Below are positions 10,858 through 23,457 of a stretch of 64,000 nt of DNA, piece after piece; position 1 is the first letter of the stretch, and each line of letters opens with the position of its first letter. The position numbers and the translations under genes were made by a program. Source of the DNA: Lepas anatifera (lineage: Eukaryota > Arthropoda > Thecostraca > Lepadidae); the NCBI GenBank assembly GCA_034440635.1, contig JAOTON010000980.1:310001-374000 (forward strand), written 5' to 3'. The notes beneath the pieces were generated by a model. It had not been told where the DNA came from, made no database searches, and saw only the letters and a program-made list of their open reading frames with translations.

Positions 10858-11839
10858 GAGAAGCGTTTCATAGAAAAGACTGTCATCAATTGTATGTTTG
10901 AGAAATTTTCAACGTTAGTTGCAAAACTTTCATCATAGCCTGAAACTGAATATTCCAAAACGGTTCTTTTTATGCATTTTTTTACGAGGTTTAGGTATTC
11001 ATTATCAAAAAGGACGGATTCGTTAAACTTCCATAGTCCAGGCCCACGAGGCTTTTCTCCGCTTTGAATTTTCAAGATCAGCATATCGTGATCAGTTCGA
11101 TATCCTGGTTTCATTTGCACGTCCTGAACACTGGGTACTAGTTCTTCATCAATAAAAAACATGTCTAGCCTCGCACCTTTAAATGGGTTGTATCTTCTCT
11201 AAGTGTACTTATGTTAATTTAGGTTTCTGCTCCGCCAAATGTCCACTAAACAGGTATCATAGGCGAATTCCAAGAATCTATGTTTTGCATTGATATTGTA
11301 TTCACGAGCGTAGTTATGGGCATCCTTCTCTGAATCTACGACAAAATTAAAGTCCCCTCCTATAATTATGTGATCAGACTTAATAGAATTGAGCTCGGTG
11401 GCAAGAGAACTGAAAAATTCTGGCTCGTCGTTATTTATATACGTTTTAAGAGTCATATTTTTCCCAGAAACTGTTGTCGTTCTAAATACTCGTCGTTATT
11501 TGGTCCATAAATGCTCGCCAATGTAAATGTTTGCATATCGATTTTGCATACAATGATAACGTAATTTCCGCACGCAGACGATTTCTGTAATATAATTTCG
11601 TGTTGAATGTTATTTTTAATTAGAATACTTGTTCCTCGGCTTCTGTTGGAAAATACAGCATGATAGCACTTCCCGTCCCACAAACAGTCAAAATATTGCG
11701 TGGAGGGTTTAGTCAAGTGTGTGTCCTGAAGAAACAAAATATCCAAATTCGCTTTTCTTAATAAATGCATCACATCCCTACGCTTCTTAACATGGCCTAG
11801 GCCACGACAGTTAATGGATGCAATAATTAACTCATTCAT
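10851..11839 (-). pseudogene. LINE ORF2, apurinic-like endonuclease domain
   Basis: This is the N-terminal nicking endonuclease of the same LINE (exonuclease-endonuclease-phosphatase fold). The frame at 11453-11839 starts MNELIIASINCRGLG and has LQDTHL, where the family usually has QETH. The frame at 11214-11456 carries GGDFNFVVDSEKDA, the GDFN motif. The frame at 10851-11162 carries GYRTDHDML, the terminal S/TDH motif. Frameshifts or short deletions lie near 11455 and 11165-11215. The Met at 11839 is the natural ORF2 start. Asp in place of the usual Glu of QETH may weaken nicking. Confidence 0.85.
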
Positions 11840-11844
11840 TTTAT

Positions 11845-13650
11845 CGGGAGAGGAGCGGACGCTCAGCGCGCTCAGAAGTGATCGAAAGTGGGGGGCCTAT
11901 CGCCGACAAATGAATCTCCGAACCAGCCTCCTGGAATACTAAAGGTGCGCTGTGTGCTACACATGCTGCTTATAGAACCTGCAAAGGGCTTCAGTACTGC
12001 TACAGTCCTGTTAAACCATTCAATCTCATGAGCACCTTCAGAAAATGAATAGCGTCTGTCGACACTCACACACCAGTGACATCTAGCGCAAGCAAACGAA
12101 GTACCAGTAGTGGCTTCCAGTGCACCGCATCCTGCTTCTCGCCAACACCACCTAATTACACCAGGTGGCATAAGTGTTCAATACAAAAGCAGCGGGCTGG
12201 GCCCAGGAGTGTGAACTAGCACCCCTCCATCTAAGTACTTCAACTGGGACAGTGGGCAAATGTGGCGCACGAAAAAGACAAACATCAGCATTCTAACACA
12301 TAATCAACTCACTCTCGAATCTGTGAAAAAAATCCGCTCCCCGCCATGGACGCACCACGCCGCGGCCAGCCAGAGGAGGTTACCAAACGACGCAGCAAGG
12401 ATCGCAACAGCGTCGGAATGCTCCAACCACCAGTCTGGCCGCGGCGAGGCCCGCCCGCGGGGGACCGGCGTTGTGACAGGCTCAGTGTAGATCTTGGTGA
12501 ACGAACCTGATGAAAAACAGTAGAAACATTTCAGCTTGATTAGTTCAAATCGTTGAAAGGACCACAAGGCTTCTGCAGACGCTGTGGACTTTTTTGCTTT
12601 CACTCTTCCGATTTTCGAGTTCAAATATACATACACTATTGAATATTATACACGCATGCTGTTGTTTGAAGTGGCGAGTTTCCAGCTAATACATTCATGT
12701 AAGTTTTGCGGCAAAGTGTTTCCTTAGGCGCATTCTAAGTATAACGAACATGTAAACATCTGCAGGTTTTGCTACAAACAAAAAAGGCGCATTTACCTAA
12801 TATAGCAAACAGGTATAGAACATTTTATGCCGGTAAAAGATACAAACCGCCGGGTGCGCCCCGCCACAGCGCGCCCAAGGATGCCGCCGCCTCCGCCAGG
12901 ATCTCCGATAAAGCGGATTGCCGCCGCCCAGGACGAGGCGGCGCCAACCCCGGCCCGGCCGCGGCAGGGGACGCCCCAGCCGGTGTGGTGCCGCTGAACA
13001 GCCAAGTTCCTGTCCGCAACGATTATCCAAAAGAAACACTGTCATTGTTTGCAAACAAAACAGTGTACACACTTTGATTTGCAGGTTTCCGACCAGCACA
13101 CATTGCTAATAGGTACATCATAATCAACAAACACGTTGGAACCAACTTTCTTCAACTGGCTATTTCTCCGCCAAATTTTTTGGAGCATTAAAGTGCTGTG
13201 GTTTTGCTTCTGCAAAAATCAACTGAAAAAAGCAAAACGCAGCCAAACAAGCTCATGCAACCAGAATACCAACGAACGAAACGACGAAATTCCTACGTTT
13301 TACAAATACACTTTAAGTGAGAGCAAATCACGCTATTGACGAAAAAAGGAGAGAAATATCAGTCTGCACTTTCTTCCTTCATTTCTAAAATATGATCATA
13401 AACAATGCAGTAAAGTAGTTGTCAGTACGTTATGCAATGTGTTTTTCGGCTCTGTTCACTGCAATGTGACTCATTACCCAGCGACAGTGAACACTTATCG
13501 CACTGCAAAGTGCTACTGCTCAGCGGCGGTCATCACAGCTTGCAAACATTACCGGAAAGAAGAACGAAGACAAGCCAAGCCTGTGTGATCACAGCTATGG
13601 TTGAGACTGTGTGGGCTTGCACGCCGATGACGCAGTCGGCGACTGGCAGG
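11845..13650. other. Spacer between LINE ORF2 and ORF1, probable later insertion
   Basis: In this type of LINE the two ORFs are normally close together, but here they are 1.8 kb apart. The spacer holds two CpG- and GC-rich blocks (about 12340-12490 and 12840-13020) inside AT-rich sequence. I recognise no protein in it. It may be a nested insertion, or ORF1 and ORF2 may come from two copies. Confidence 0.45.
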
Positions 13651-13656
13651 ATCCGT

Positions 13657-14796
13657 CTAGGTGGCGTGGTGCACCCGTCGCTGGCGTGATGGAGTTGTCT
13701 GCTCTGTCGTTGCCGGCTCTTGCCGGTCGTAAGGCGGCTGGCGAGGCTGTCGTCCTTGGTCGGCTGTTCGTCTATCCTCTCCACGCCACACGCGCCGCTC
13801 CGTGTGCCACTGGGGGCGCGGCCTCCGCACGGAGGGAGGGAAACGACGGCCACCCGGAACTCTGAGTAGATCGTCCTCGTCTGTTATCCGGATGTTCGTG
13901 CTGTCTCCCTTCCGGCAATAGACCACGCCGCGTCTGGTGAACACTGTTGACACCAGGGCACCGTTGTCCCGGTGACGTGCTCTGAGAAGCTCCTGATACA
14001 GGTCATTGTTCCTCGGGCTCAGACACTCATTGATGAAGAGAGGCCTAGCCCGGTTTGAGCCCGCTGCGTCGTCTGAGCCTCTCAGACGGTGTCCGGATTT
14101 CGGCATCAAATCAAATCGGCTGTCGAAGACCTTGTCTCGCACTTGCCGTCTTACAAATCTCGCGATGATCTTGTCATCTGATTGCAGACGATGTGCCGTA
14201 CTTAAATCGTCAGCACACAATTTCAGGTTTGGGACACGTTTGTTGAGTGCTTCGACAACCATGTCTTCGACACATTCGTTGTTTTGTTTCTGGTTGAAGT
14301 CTTGGCTCGTTAAGACTAAACACGCCATTCTGCTATTGGTATCGACATTGTCTAGCTGTCGTTCCACCTCCTTCAGCTTTTCTTGCTGCAGCGATACCGT
14401 CTTTTTCAGTTGTTCTATCTCCTGGTCTTTGATAAAGTTTTCTCCCTCCAAGATACCCATTCTGCGTTCTAAAGCTTCAAACTTTGTGTTGAAACTCGAG
14501 ATTAGCTTTCCAGAGGAGTCGTCTATCATTATCTGAATTTTCTCCAGCAGCTCTGCAGTGGCTAGCTCACCTGAAGACTCCACAGTCCGGCGCTTTGCTG
14601 GCTGCGTTCTGGTATCTGGAGGAGACATGTTGGCGGGTCGTTTTGCTCTTTTACCTTCGGTTCGGCGTAGCAATTCCTTCACGGATATTTGCTTCCCGCG
14701 GGTTACTGCTTTTGCTGCCTGTGGTTCGTCCTCCGATGTCGCCCCATCAGCAGTAAACACGGCCTCGTCCCCAGCATCAGTTTCGGACGCCATCAC
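13657..14796 (-). CDS. LINE ORF1 protein, coiled coil plus L1-ORF1-like RNA-binding domain
   Basis: An open frame of 379 codons encodes the RNA chaperone that packages LINE RNA. The N-terminus (about 1-75) is acidic then basic and low complexity. Residues about 85-155 form a coiled coil (ALERRMGILEGE and EIEQLKKTVSLQQEKLKEV). Residues about 165-305 match the L1 ORF1 / Transposase_22 pattern: STAHRL, IIARFVRRQVRDKV, LFINECLSPRNNDLY and a GVVYCRKGD strand. The Arg/Pro/Gln-rich tail (about 315-379) may be out-of-frame read-through. It lies upstream of ORF2 on the same strand, as expected for L1/Tx1-type elements. The frame is intact, but the linked ORF2 is broken, so this is not a host gene. Confidence 0.8.
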   Translation of the reverse strand: MMASETDAGDEAVFTADGATSEDEPQAAKAVTRGKQISVKELLRRTEGKRAKRPANMSPPDTRTQPAKRRTVESSGELATAELLEKIQIMIDDSSGKLISSFNTKFEALERRMGILEGENFIKDQEIEQLKKTVSLQQEKLKEVERQLDNVDTNSRMACLVLTSQDFNQKQNNECVEDMVVEALNKRVPNLKLCADDLSTAHRLQSDDKIIARFVRRQVRDKVFDSRFDLMPKSGHRLRGSDDAAGSNRARPLFINECLSPRNNDLYQELLRARHRDNGALVSTVFTRRGVVYCRKGDSTNIRITDEDDLLRVPGGRRFPPSVRRPRPQWHTERRVWRGEDRRTADQGRQPRQPPYDRQEPATTEQTTPSRQRRVHHAT

Positions 14797-15050
14797 TTGT
14801 CAACACAAGGTATTGTTTCGCAACACTTTCCGTCGAAATTTACAGGGAATCGTTGCACATCCGCACCATTGTCCTTTCCTGAGCCCACTCCGCCTTGTTT
14901 TAATACACTGCCATCACAGAAACGCTGGCACTACTCGCAGCACCGCTGCACAATCGCTGACCTGACCTCGCTGCGGGGCAGAGCCGGAGCGCACGCACTG
15001 TGCGTCCGCACTACACCGGCCGTCCGGGTCGACTGATCAAAAGCGGAGTT
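14797..15050 (-). promoter_or_regulatory. Probable LINE 5' UTR with internal promoter
   Basis: Sequence immediately upstream (minus strand) of ORF1. It becomes GC- and CpG-rich near 14960-15035, as LINE 5' ends often are. This is inferred from position only. Confidence 0.35.
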
Positions 15051-15768
15051 CACGGCACTTGAGCACGAGCTCAGTACAAACACCTTTCCAAGTCTCAAAA
15101 CATATCAAGTATATCTGAAATACCAAGGCCCCTGTTGTCAGGGATCCACCACTCGCTGCTTCGCACCTTCTTGAAACGGCTCAGATTATGTGCTTAAAAA
15201 ACACGACGAACAAACCAACAGGGTGACTATAGTCACAGAAGGAACTTGTGACGGGCGGTCAGCTGCGTGCGTTCCCAACGATGAAGGGAAATGTGGGCGC
15301 GCCTGAGAAACCAGATTTAATCTGGATCTATTCGAACATCAGGTGCGCGTCAAAGTTATTAAGAAAGGGGCACTAAGGTACAATTGGGATTGGGTCTGGC
15401 AGCGAATACGGTTCAGAAATCAAGCCCTGGCATGGGATCTGGGTCATTGGGTAGTTGGGCTCAAAACACAGGCGCTATTACCAATTATGCCGCCCAAACC
15501 TTATCGTTTGGGTCTTTCCCTGCACAACAAATATTAATTACAGGGTCCAACTCTAACCAGTTTTGCCTCCAAAATGTGACCAGCCCATTCTCGGAAACAT
15601 TGCATTGGTAATTTGCATTGAATTGGATCGTATTTATAAGTTCTCTGAAGTGGTCTGAGACTTTGACGTTCTGCCTTTGCGCATAGGTTTTTTCGCACAG
15701 TAATTGGAGCTTGCATGTTACGCATTTACCGCATCCTCCTGATTCCCCCATTACTGGGCCTCCCCTGG
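15051..15768. other. Intergenic stretch, nothing recognised
   Basis: No gene, repeat or transposon end could be supported. Confidence 0.4.
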
Positions 15769-16270
15769 CGGCGCATTAGCGGCGCGCGCCCCCGCGTCTG
15801 CCTATCTTGCATTTAAATCTGAGCGGCCACAGGTGGCAGCGGCTGGCGGCCGGCGGGGGTGCCGACCCGACAGGCCGCACGGATTCCTCCATAGGTCGTC
15901 ACGGAATCACCCACTACCGGCGCCAGCCAGCGCTGACTCTGCTAGCAGGCAGGGAAGGCCCAGCAGCCCCACGCTACTTCAAGGCCGCCGGCCGGTCAGC
16001 GCCCCACACCCCCACCGCCGCCGTCGCGGCGCTGGGTGGCGCGCTGGTCGCTGGGGTGGCGCTTCAGCCTCTGCGGCGGACAGGTTCACTCTCAGTCTCG
16101 CCGGCGACTCCCCCACCGTCGCGTTCACTTTCGTTCAAACCGCCTGCGGGATGCGACGCTACGCAGCGGCGGGGTATTCAGCTTCTCGGTTGCCATAGTG
16201 ACAGAGTGGAGGACCGGGTGCAAGCGCTGAAGTCTAAGTGGTCTGGCAATTAAAAGTGAATCGCGGGGCT
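15769..16270 (+). promoter_or_regulatory. CpG-rich block, candidate gene promoter and 5' UTR
   Basis: About 500 bp dense in CG and GC (GGCGGCGCATTAGCGGCGCG and similar) stands out from AT-rich surroundings. It ends directly before a strong-context ATG (16283) and a consensus splice donor (16318). Several frames are open across it only because stops are rare in GC-rich DNA. I read it as a possible plus-strand promoter and 5' UTR. Confidence 0.4.
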
Positions 16271-16282
16271 ATGTGCAGCACA

Positions 16283-16317
16283 ATGGTTCTACCGACTGTT
16301 GGAAGGACAATGTTCAG
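16283..16317 (+). CDS. Candidate first coding exon, possibly of the zinc-finger gene
   Basis: ATG at 16283 has context ACAATGG (A at -3, G at +4). It reads MVLPTVGRTMF and then two bases of the next codon before CAG|GTAAGC at 16318, a near-perfect donor in phase 2. The zinc-finger exon at 40763 begins after a phase-2 acceptor, so joining them gives a clean frame with Ser (AG|C) at the junction. An alternative in-frame ATG lies at 16271. The link would need a 24.4-kb intron and has not been shown. Phase agreement alone has a one-in-three chance. Confidence 0.3.
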
Positions 16318-16790
16318 GTAAGCATTTCTCTTCTTAAATACTGTTTTATTTCATTCTCAGCACGTGAACACATGAGAGGACGATAATTTTAAGAGTTTGC
16401 AAGTCTAGGCATTTCTATCAAATGTAATCCAAATTGATATCTTAAGATTTATTTTGCAACCAGTCTTTGGTGGTTAACTTAAATCTACATACTAAATATA
16501 GAATTCCCTTTTCTATCTTTTTGCCCTCTCCCCGTCTATGTAACAAGTTTTTGCAATCTGTCCATACTTCTACCAGGCCGAATGCCTAATGGAAGCCAAA
16601 CTAGCTTTTTATAGTCGCCACGACTTCCGCCGGCAGTATATTTGCCTTTTCACTTGCATTTTTTCAAGAACGCTGAAATCTTATTACATTTGTAGGTTCA
16701 CTTGACGTATTCGCAATACAATTACATCACACCACATTGCAATCAGCAATCGTTAGATCAGCGCAGGGAAATCGCGCGTAGTTTTGATTT
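16318..16790. other. Downstream of candidate donor, nothing recognised
   Basis: AT-rich sequence with no supported feature. It would be intronic if the exon model holds. Confidence 0.35.
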
Positions 16791-17809
<1,019 letters not shown>

Positions 17810-18022
17810 TCATGTCGGTAACCGATGATTGGGAAAGTTCTTGGTCATAGTGAGAACGGTGATCTCGGACAGAATGTATTGATTAGCTTCAGAGGTGCAG
17901 CACGCGGGCGGCCGGTATGACTTGCAGGGAGGCGTAGTTTCCGCGCACTCATCAATAAGAGCAGGTCCGAGCGTGCACTTGCAGTACCCATCTGACTCAT
18001 ACCTACACTGACTCGCCACCTA
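17810..18022 (-). CDS. Possible cysteine-rich exon, unknown product
   Basis: The minus-strand open segment has seven Cys in its first 41 residues (SQCRYESDGYCKC, DECAE, PPCKSY, PPACC). It is preceded by a TTTCCGTTAG that could be a splice acceptor, and it ends in TGA. The spacing suggests a secreted disulphide-rich domain, but I recognise no family. No partner exon was identified nearby. It could equally be a chance ORF. Confidence 0.25.
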
Positions 18023-18502
18023 ACGGAAACGCCACTTTCTTCCAACACTAGATGTTTATAGGAAACGGGGCGGCTTCCATTACTCGGATACAGTTTTCTA
18101 TGTGTATCTGTGTCTCGCAACTTTACGCGCCAGATTAATAATCGACACTCGAAGGTGCGAGATGTTTCGTGGACGGAGTGCAGGTTTTCACACTGCGTAC
18201 ATACCACAGGTATCAAACTTATGGGTCTGCATAGGCATCGTTAATGATTAAATGCGAATTCATCGTACAATTTGGTGAGTTTTTATTATATCTGAGACAA
18301 AAGTGCAGTTTACACGATAGTTTAAAAGGCACAACAGAGCAGGGCACAGCCAGGCACATGTGCCTGGCTGTCTTTCTATGCCAGGGATGTCAGGGCAAAA
18401 CGGGCCGGTGATGCCAGGGATGAGCTTGCGGGGTAAGTGGTAAGATACAGCGCAAAAAACGGTAACTTTTCTGACCACGACTTGTGTCCTTAACAAAACA
18501 AA
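18023..18502. other. Intergenic stretch with one short inverted repeat
   Basis: AGCCAGGCACATGTGCCTGGCT at about 18349 is a 22-bp perfect palindrome. Nothing else was recognised. Confidence 0.5.
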
Positions 18503-18665
18503 AATCCAGTGTTGTCTCAGTACCCCTCTGGATTCCTCGCTGGACGCGCGCCTGCCTTGGATGGTGCGCGTCCAGCGAGGAATCCAGTGTTGTCTCAGTA
18601 CACCTCTGGATTCCTCGCTGGACGCACGCCTGCCTTAGATGGTGCGCGTCCAGCGAGGAATCCAG
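18503..18665. repeat. Tandem pair of 60-bp hairpins
   Basis: Two copies of a 78-bp unit each contain a long inverted repeat: CTGGATTCCTCGCTGGACGC and its reverse complement around a loop of roughly 15-20 bases. The hairpins span 18528-18587 and 18606-18665. The spacer CCAGTGTTGTCTCAGTAC is repeated exactly or nearly so. Confidence 0.9.
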
Positions 18666-21160
18666 AGGGGTGTGCAGATAGCACTGTATTCGGTGTTTTT
18701 AAAGAACGCATACTATTGTCAGACAGAAGTGACAGTTTTTCATGGTGCAGCCTTATCTTACCAATAGCTCCCAAAAATCCATCGCCGGCACCGCCGGCAC
18801 GGGCACCTGGCTGCGCCTGTGCTGGGCCGTGCCTCCTTAAATCGCCGTGTAACTTGCACTGATAGGTTTGCTAATGCCTTCATTTCAGTGACCTCACTGG
18901 CACACTTGAAGAGACTTAGTTCGTTCCAATGATAACTAGGGTTTGTTTAAGAGACTCTTCTTTCCATCTTTATTGGCTCTGCTGGTTTAAAGTTCCTATT
19001 TGGCTCTGCGATCTAAATTGCTTTACGCCAGGCCGCCGTGTTGTTAGCGAAAAATGTCAAATTTCTTTTTTCGACATGGGCTTAGGCATATTCGGTAGTA
19101 AAATAGAACTTAAAACGGGTTTATCTTTTCTAACGTTTTGGCGACAGTCGTCTGCTGGCATTATACATGGCTTGTTTCGTGTTTACTGGTACGTATTTCG
19201 TGAGTATGGTGCGGCCCGCAGTGATTGAGCCTAACATACAGTTGGACTCGAAACACCAGGACCCAGTGAAGCTGCAGTAGCTACTGTGTCATTGCTTGCA
19301 AAACGCACGAAAGAACTTTTCACACTTTGGACGAGAGAAAGTTATTTTTATGGTTTCTCCGTGGAACATTCTTGGAACACTCACGACCTCAAATAAGAAT
19401 GGCTGAGCCTATTCCGATTTCCCCTCACGCACCTTCGTCTGGCGAGACAGATTCAGGCCCAGCACCGTATGATACGAGATTAGAGAGTCGGCAGAAGCCA
19501 CTGCAGTGGGATTACTGGTTCTACTGACAAGACCCAGTTGTATACATATTTGTGTGGTCGATTTTTTCCTTTCAAATGCTTTCAATATCACTCACGAAAA
19601 TTGTAAGAGACACTGATTTCGTTACGATGTTTTCGAAATGTGTCGTCTATGCTTGAGCTCAATGAAAGGCACGACCTGTCTGGAGCTATATTGTGCATTG
19701 TCTGAACATAAGCAGCGACCAGTTCAAAGAGCGAGACAAGATGGCCATCTAGCCTCCAGCAGTAAAGATGGCCATCTAGCCTCCAGCAGTAGCCGACATA
19801 TCGCCAGTCACCCAGTGCATTCACTTCTCTGGGGATAAAATTCACATGCGGTGATTTCGGTGAAATTATTGCAGACCGCTGCAGCTTTTGCAGAACCAAA
19901 GGCACTTCAGTTCAAGCTGCATCTGATTAAGACATCTGCCCGAGCACTGGCTGAATTCAGAGACTTCTGGGAATCACTCCCGTGTGGAGGAGCATGGGAT
20001 GCATTGCATAAGCTCATTGCCCACACATTTAGTGTACCGATTAACATTCTTTAGCGTAACCATACCTAACTTCAAAAGTTCTATAGTATTTCGGAAAAGC
20101 CGAGCGATATGGCTCCTAGCTGTAAATACCATCATAACACTAATTCAAACATATTTAACGGTGGAGACTAAATTTGGTGGAAATAATAATATTCCCATGA
20201 ATTATATTCAACTTCCATAGTCTATGTAAATATCAAAGGTCAAGACACTTTATCGGTAGATGCTTCTAAGTTTGTATAAACCATTGGTTCTCTCTGCATT
20301 TACCGGCATGTTTTTATCTTCATACTTTTATTGATGAATCTTCCTGAAAAAGTAATAGGCGTGAACTCAACTGTTGATATCATCATTAGCGAAATGTTTG
20401 GACAAAATGAGCTTGGTCACGAAGAATAAGCGTAACTTCTTATCACCTAGGAATCGATTGTAATAAAGACCATATCAGCATTCGGAATCATTGCATAGGC
20501 ACAAAATCATATCCATATGACCTTAGCAGTCGGCGTTTCATAGACCCCCATAGTTGCTTTCATCCACATAGGTAACGGCGTGGAATCTTCCGATAAAAAT
20601 GTACCATCTCTTCGAATCGGAGCATCTGTCAGTCCCAAAAAATAGCATTGAAATAAAAATTGCGTGGGTTAGTACGCGTAAGATAGAGACAATCCTACTG
20701 CGCGGCATCTCCGACATCGAGATAAATGACTCAATGCTAAAAATCATCAGCGGTGGATACAGTAACGCGAAATTAGAGGGGCATGGTGCGCATTGTTAAT
20801 ATGTATGTATACACGTTCATCGGCTATTGGTACTTCTTATCTTGCCCGACCTTCTTCACTCATGCCAATCCCGAAGGATTTCTTAATAATATCTACTACT
20901 TGATCCGCCTATAGATAAGTTTCTGTTAGTGATTCCTGGAAGAAACTAAATGCATGATTAAGATGCTTGCGCCATTCACTGCACTAGACAAACTAAAATA
21001 TGCTTGCACACGCGGAACCTAATAAGTCCCTAAATTACGGTACCTGAGCACGCCAAGTATTTTAAGATTACAAGACATATGTGACAAGAGTATGGTGGCA
21101 TTTCTTTATTGCTTCCGACTGTCTTACAGCCACAATTAAAATGGGAGCAGTTTTCTTACG
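18666..21160. other. Intergenic stretch, one short duplication
   Basis: An exact or near-exact 27-bp tandem duplication (AGATGGCCATCTAGCCTCCA...) lies at about 19739-19792. A run of short plus-strand ORFs near 18900-20050 shows no domain. No gene is supported. Confidence 0.4.
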
Positions 21161-21403
21161 TTGACACCAAAAGATGCGTGGAACAAAGCACACCAGCACT
21201 TTTTGATCAACTGCATATTCCCATGTTTTAGCTTAACGTCCATGTGCACACATTCTATAAAGATGGTATTGCATTATGGAAAAGAATCAAATTTTACACA
21301 AGTGGGAGAAGTGGCTCGATTATGCACAATAAAGATCGTCATCGCCAGATCATCACCGCTGTGTCTGGTCTCCTGCTCACCCCGTCACTCCATGCCTGCT
21401 CTG

Positions 21404-21406
<3 letters not shown>

Positions 21407-21476
<70 letters not shown>
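21407..21476. repeat. TA microsatellite
   Basis: About 35 AT units directly next to the TTCGCGAA palindrome cluster. Confidence 0.97.
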
Positions 21477-21479
<3 letters not shown>

Positions 21480-21682
21480 ACAGGGAGAGTGCGAAATCCG
21501 GGAGTTCGCGAACTCCCTAGGGATTTCGCGAAATCACTGACCAGCCAGGGAGTTCGCGAAATCCCTAGGGAGTTCGCGAAATCCCTGGGTGACCAGGGAG
21601 TTCGCGAAATCCCTGGACTTAGAAGTCAGGGAGTTCGCGAAATCCCGGATAAACACTCAGGGAGTTCGCGAATTCCCTGACA
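21477..21682. repeat. Palindromic AGGGAGTTCGCGAAATCCCT cluster
   Basis: Seven imperfect palindromes of the type CAGGGAGTTCGCGAAATCCC, each centred on TTCGCGAA, are separated by short variable spacers. An inverted version, also joined to a TA tract through TGTTACAGGGA, lies at 25316-25525. The two are therefore copies of one dispersed element in opposite orientations. Confidence 0.85.
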
Positions 21683-22106
21683 TTTAGTCAGCTCAAGGAT
21701 GACTAGCTAGGATTGCGGACTATTGTTCTTATGATTTATTTCAAACAGTAACCGGACATTTTCCGTAAAAATCACGTATGAGGGAGGTTTTAAGCTAAAT
21801 ATTAGGAAGGTTTTAAGCTAAATATAAGGAAGGTCATAATTTTATTTTTGAGGTCGTAGCGATACATTTATCAAGTTTCGCTTATAAATATTGTACTGTA
21901 ATGTAGATGTAGATGTATATTGAGGTATCCATAAGATATGGCTTTTCAGCCCTCAATTACAAGGACACAGCACACATAGGGAGCACACACTTTCGTAAAC
22001 CACACAATACTTTACAGAACATGACCGTTGTAGATAACAATTTTAAAAGAAATGCGCTAGTTCATTTTAGCCTATCCTCTTTCCTAAATGCCCACCATAC
22101 ATATAC
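21683..22106. other. Intergenic stretch
   Basis: A short duplication GGAAGGTTTTAAGCTAAATAT occurs at about 21785-21830. Nothing else was recognised. Confidence 0.4.
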
Positions 22107-22470
22107 TTAGCTCTCTCTCATCCCACTGTTCCATGCTTCTACCCCTCCGAAGCGAAAACTATGCTTGGCTTGCTCCGTTCGCACCCTTGGGAGTTCTAGC
22201 ATATCACGGTCAGTCCCGCGTGTGCTCCGGCTAGAGATTTCGGAGCGACGCGAAACTGACCGTGACAGTGCACTTCCAGAGTCGTCGGAGAGCAGTCTAT
22301 TAATAACTTTTATGTCCCGTTTCTTTAGCAAATCGGGAAACGTCGGCCAGCCCAAGGATTGCAGGGCTGCGGTCACGTGCTCACGCCTGCTCAGTCCATT
22401 TACGATGCGTGCGCCAAAATTTAAAACTTTCTGGACGCGATGTTTTTGTAATGTAAAAGTTCAATTGCTG
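22107..22470 (-). pseudogene. LINE RT C-terminal fragment (CR1/Jockey-like)
   Basis: The minus-strand frame contains HRVQKVLNFGARIVNGLSRR, then HVTAALQSLGWPTFPDLLKK, LPRVRTEQAKHSFRFGGVEA and WNS. This is the conserved C-terminal tail of CR1/Jockey-type LINE polyproteins, downstream of the RT. A stop lies just upstream (about 22470), and no RT domain follows. It is a 5'-truncated relic, as non-LTR insertions commonly are. Confidence 0.7.
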
Positions 22471-22647
22471 CTGATTGCAAATGTGGATCGCGGGAGAGAA
22501 AGACACTGGCCCCTGGCGGTTCCAAAACGCCCTGGTCCACTCCTGAAATTTTGTTTCCCACACACTCCCCCACAGAATACACCTTCGCCTTCACTGTGAT
22601 TTGGTACTTGGTTATTTTATATTCATGATATATTTTATATGCAGATA

Positions 22648-22910
22648 TAGGGGACAAAGGGGGGCAGGTGCCCCGCCCCCCGATCGACCCTCGGTGCCCC
22701 CTGAAATGGTCACGGCGCCACTTTTAAAATGTCGCTTTCCATTCCTCGTCCCTAGGGATGTAAGAATCGGCGCCCACCAATACGATTTTGCGCCCACTTG
22801 ATAGGGGTTTCCGGTAAAAAGGCACTCCCCTGGTCCGGATGGCGTCCCCGCCCTCTCTCCCCCCGGGAAGATGCCCCCCCCGATCGGCAATCCTGGATCC
22901 GCCTATGATA
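22648..22910 (-). mobile_element. GGATCC-type GC-rich MITE
   Basis: It is bounded on the right by CTGGATCCGCCTATG, which is the inverse of CATAGGCGGATCCAGG. The left end is worn. Shared landmarks with 33896-34158 include CGATCGACCCTCGG, CCCCCTGAAATGGTCACGGC, TTTTGCGCCCAC and CCGGATGGCG. It is about 260 bp, has no coding capacity, and is a non-autonomous DNA element. Confidence 0.75.
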
Positions 22911-23457
22911 GATCTGCATATTTAGTATTATACATATGCAGTGCATGGAGTCAGCATAACTACCCAAGTATTCGATAAAAAGTGGTCTACGCTATCACCA
23001 CGTTTCATAATTATGTGACGCTACGGTTATTTTATATCAAATCTACATCACAAAATAACGTTACGGTATTTTGTGTAGGTTGCATTATTATGGAATTTTA
23101 CCTACGGATACGATAAAGAAAATGGTACGAAATCCATGGCTTGATAACTAGAATAAATCTGGGTATAACACAGTTAAAAAAATAGCAGAAATATTTGCGC
23201 CACTGAAAAATGGAATAAATGCTCGGCAATGGCGCAACGCACTTACTTTTGAGCAAACCACGCCATCCGAAAAAGAATGTGCCCGACGCTCACATTTTTG
23301 AAAAATCATCACGTGTCTTTTGGCTGGTGGTGTCGATGAGGTGCCGGTCACCGAGATCAATTGCAAAGTCTCTTATGACTATGCCTTTTGATGGCTTAAA
23401 ATCATCAGTCAAAAAAGTTTTGTATGAGCCTGAAACTAGTTTCGCGGGATGCAATTT
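22911..23457. other. Intergenic stretch, nothing recognised
   Basis: AT-rich sequence. No supported gene or repeat. Confidence 0.4.

Noticed and set aside
12304..13109. Genes in the GC-rich blocks between the LINE ORFs
   Set aside because: Frames are open on both strands because of GC content, and no domain is visible.
21477..21682. CRISPR-like array
   Set aside because: The genome is eukaryotic, the repeats are palindromic and uneven, spacers are only a few bases long, and an inverted copy with the same TA junction lies at 25316.
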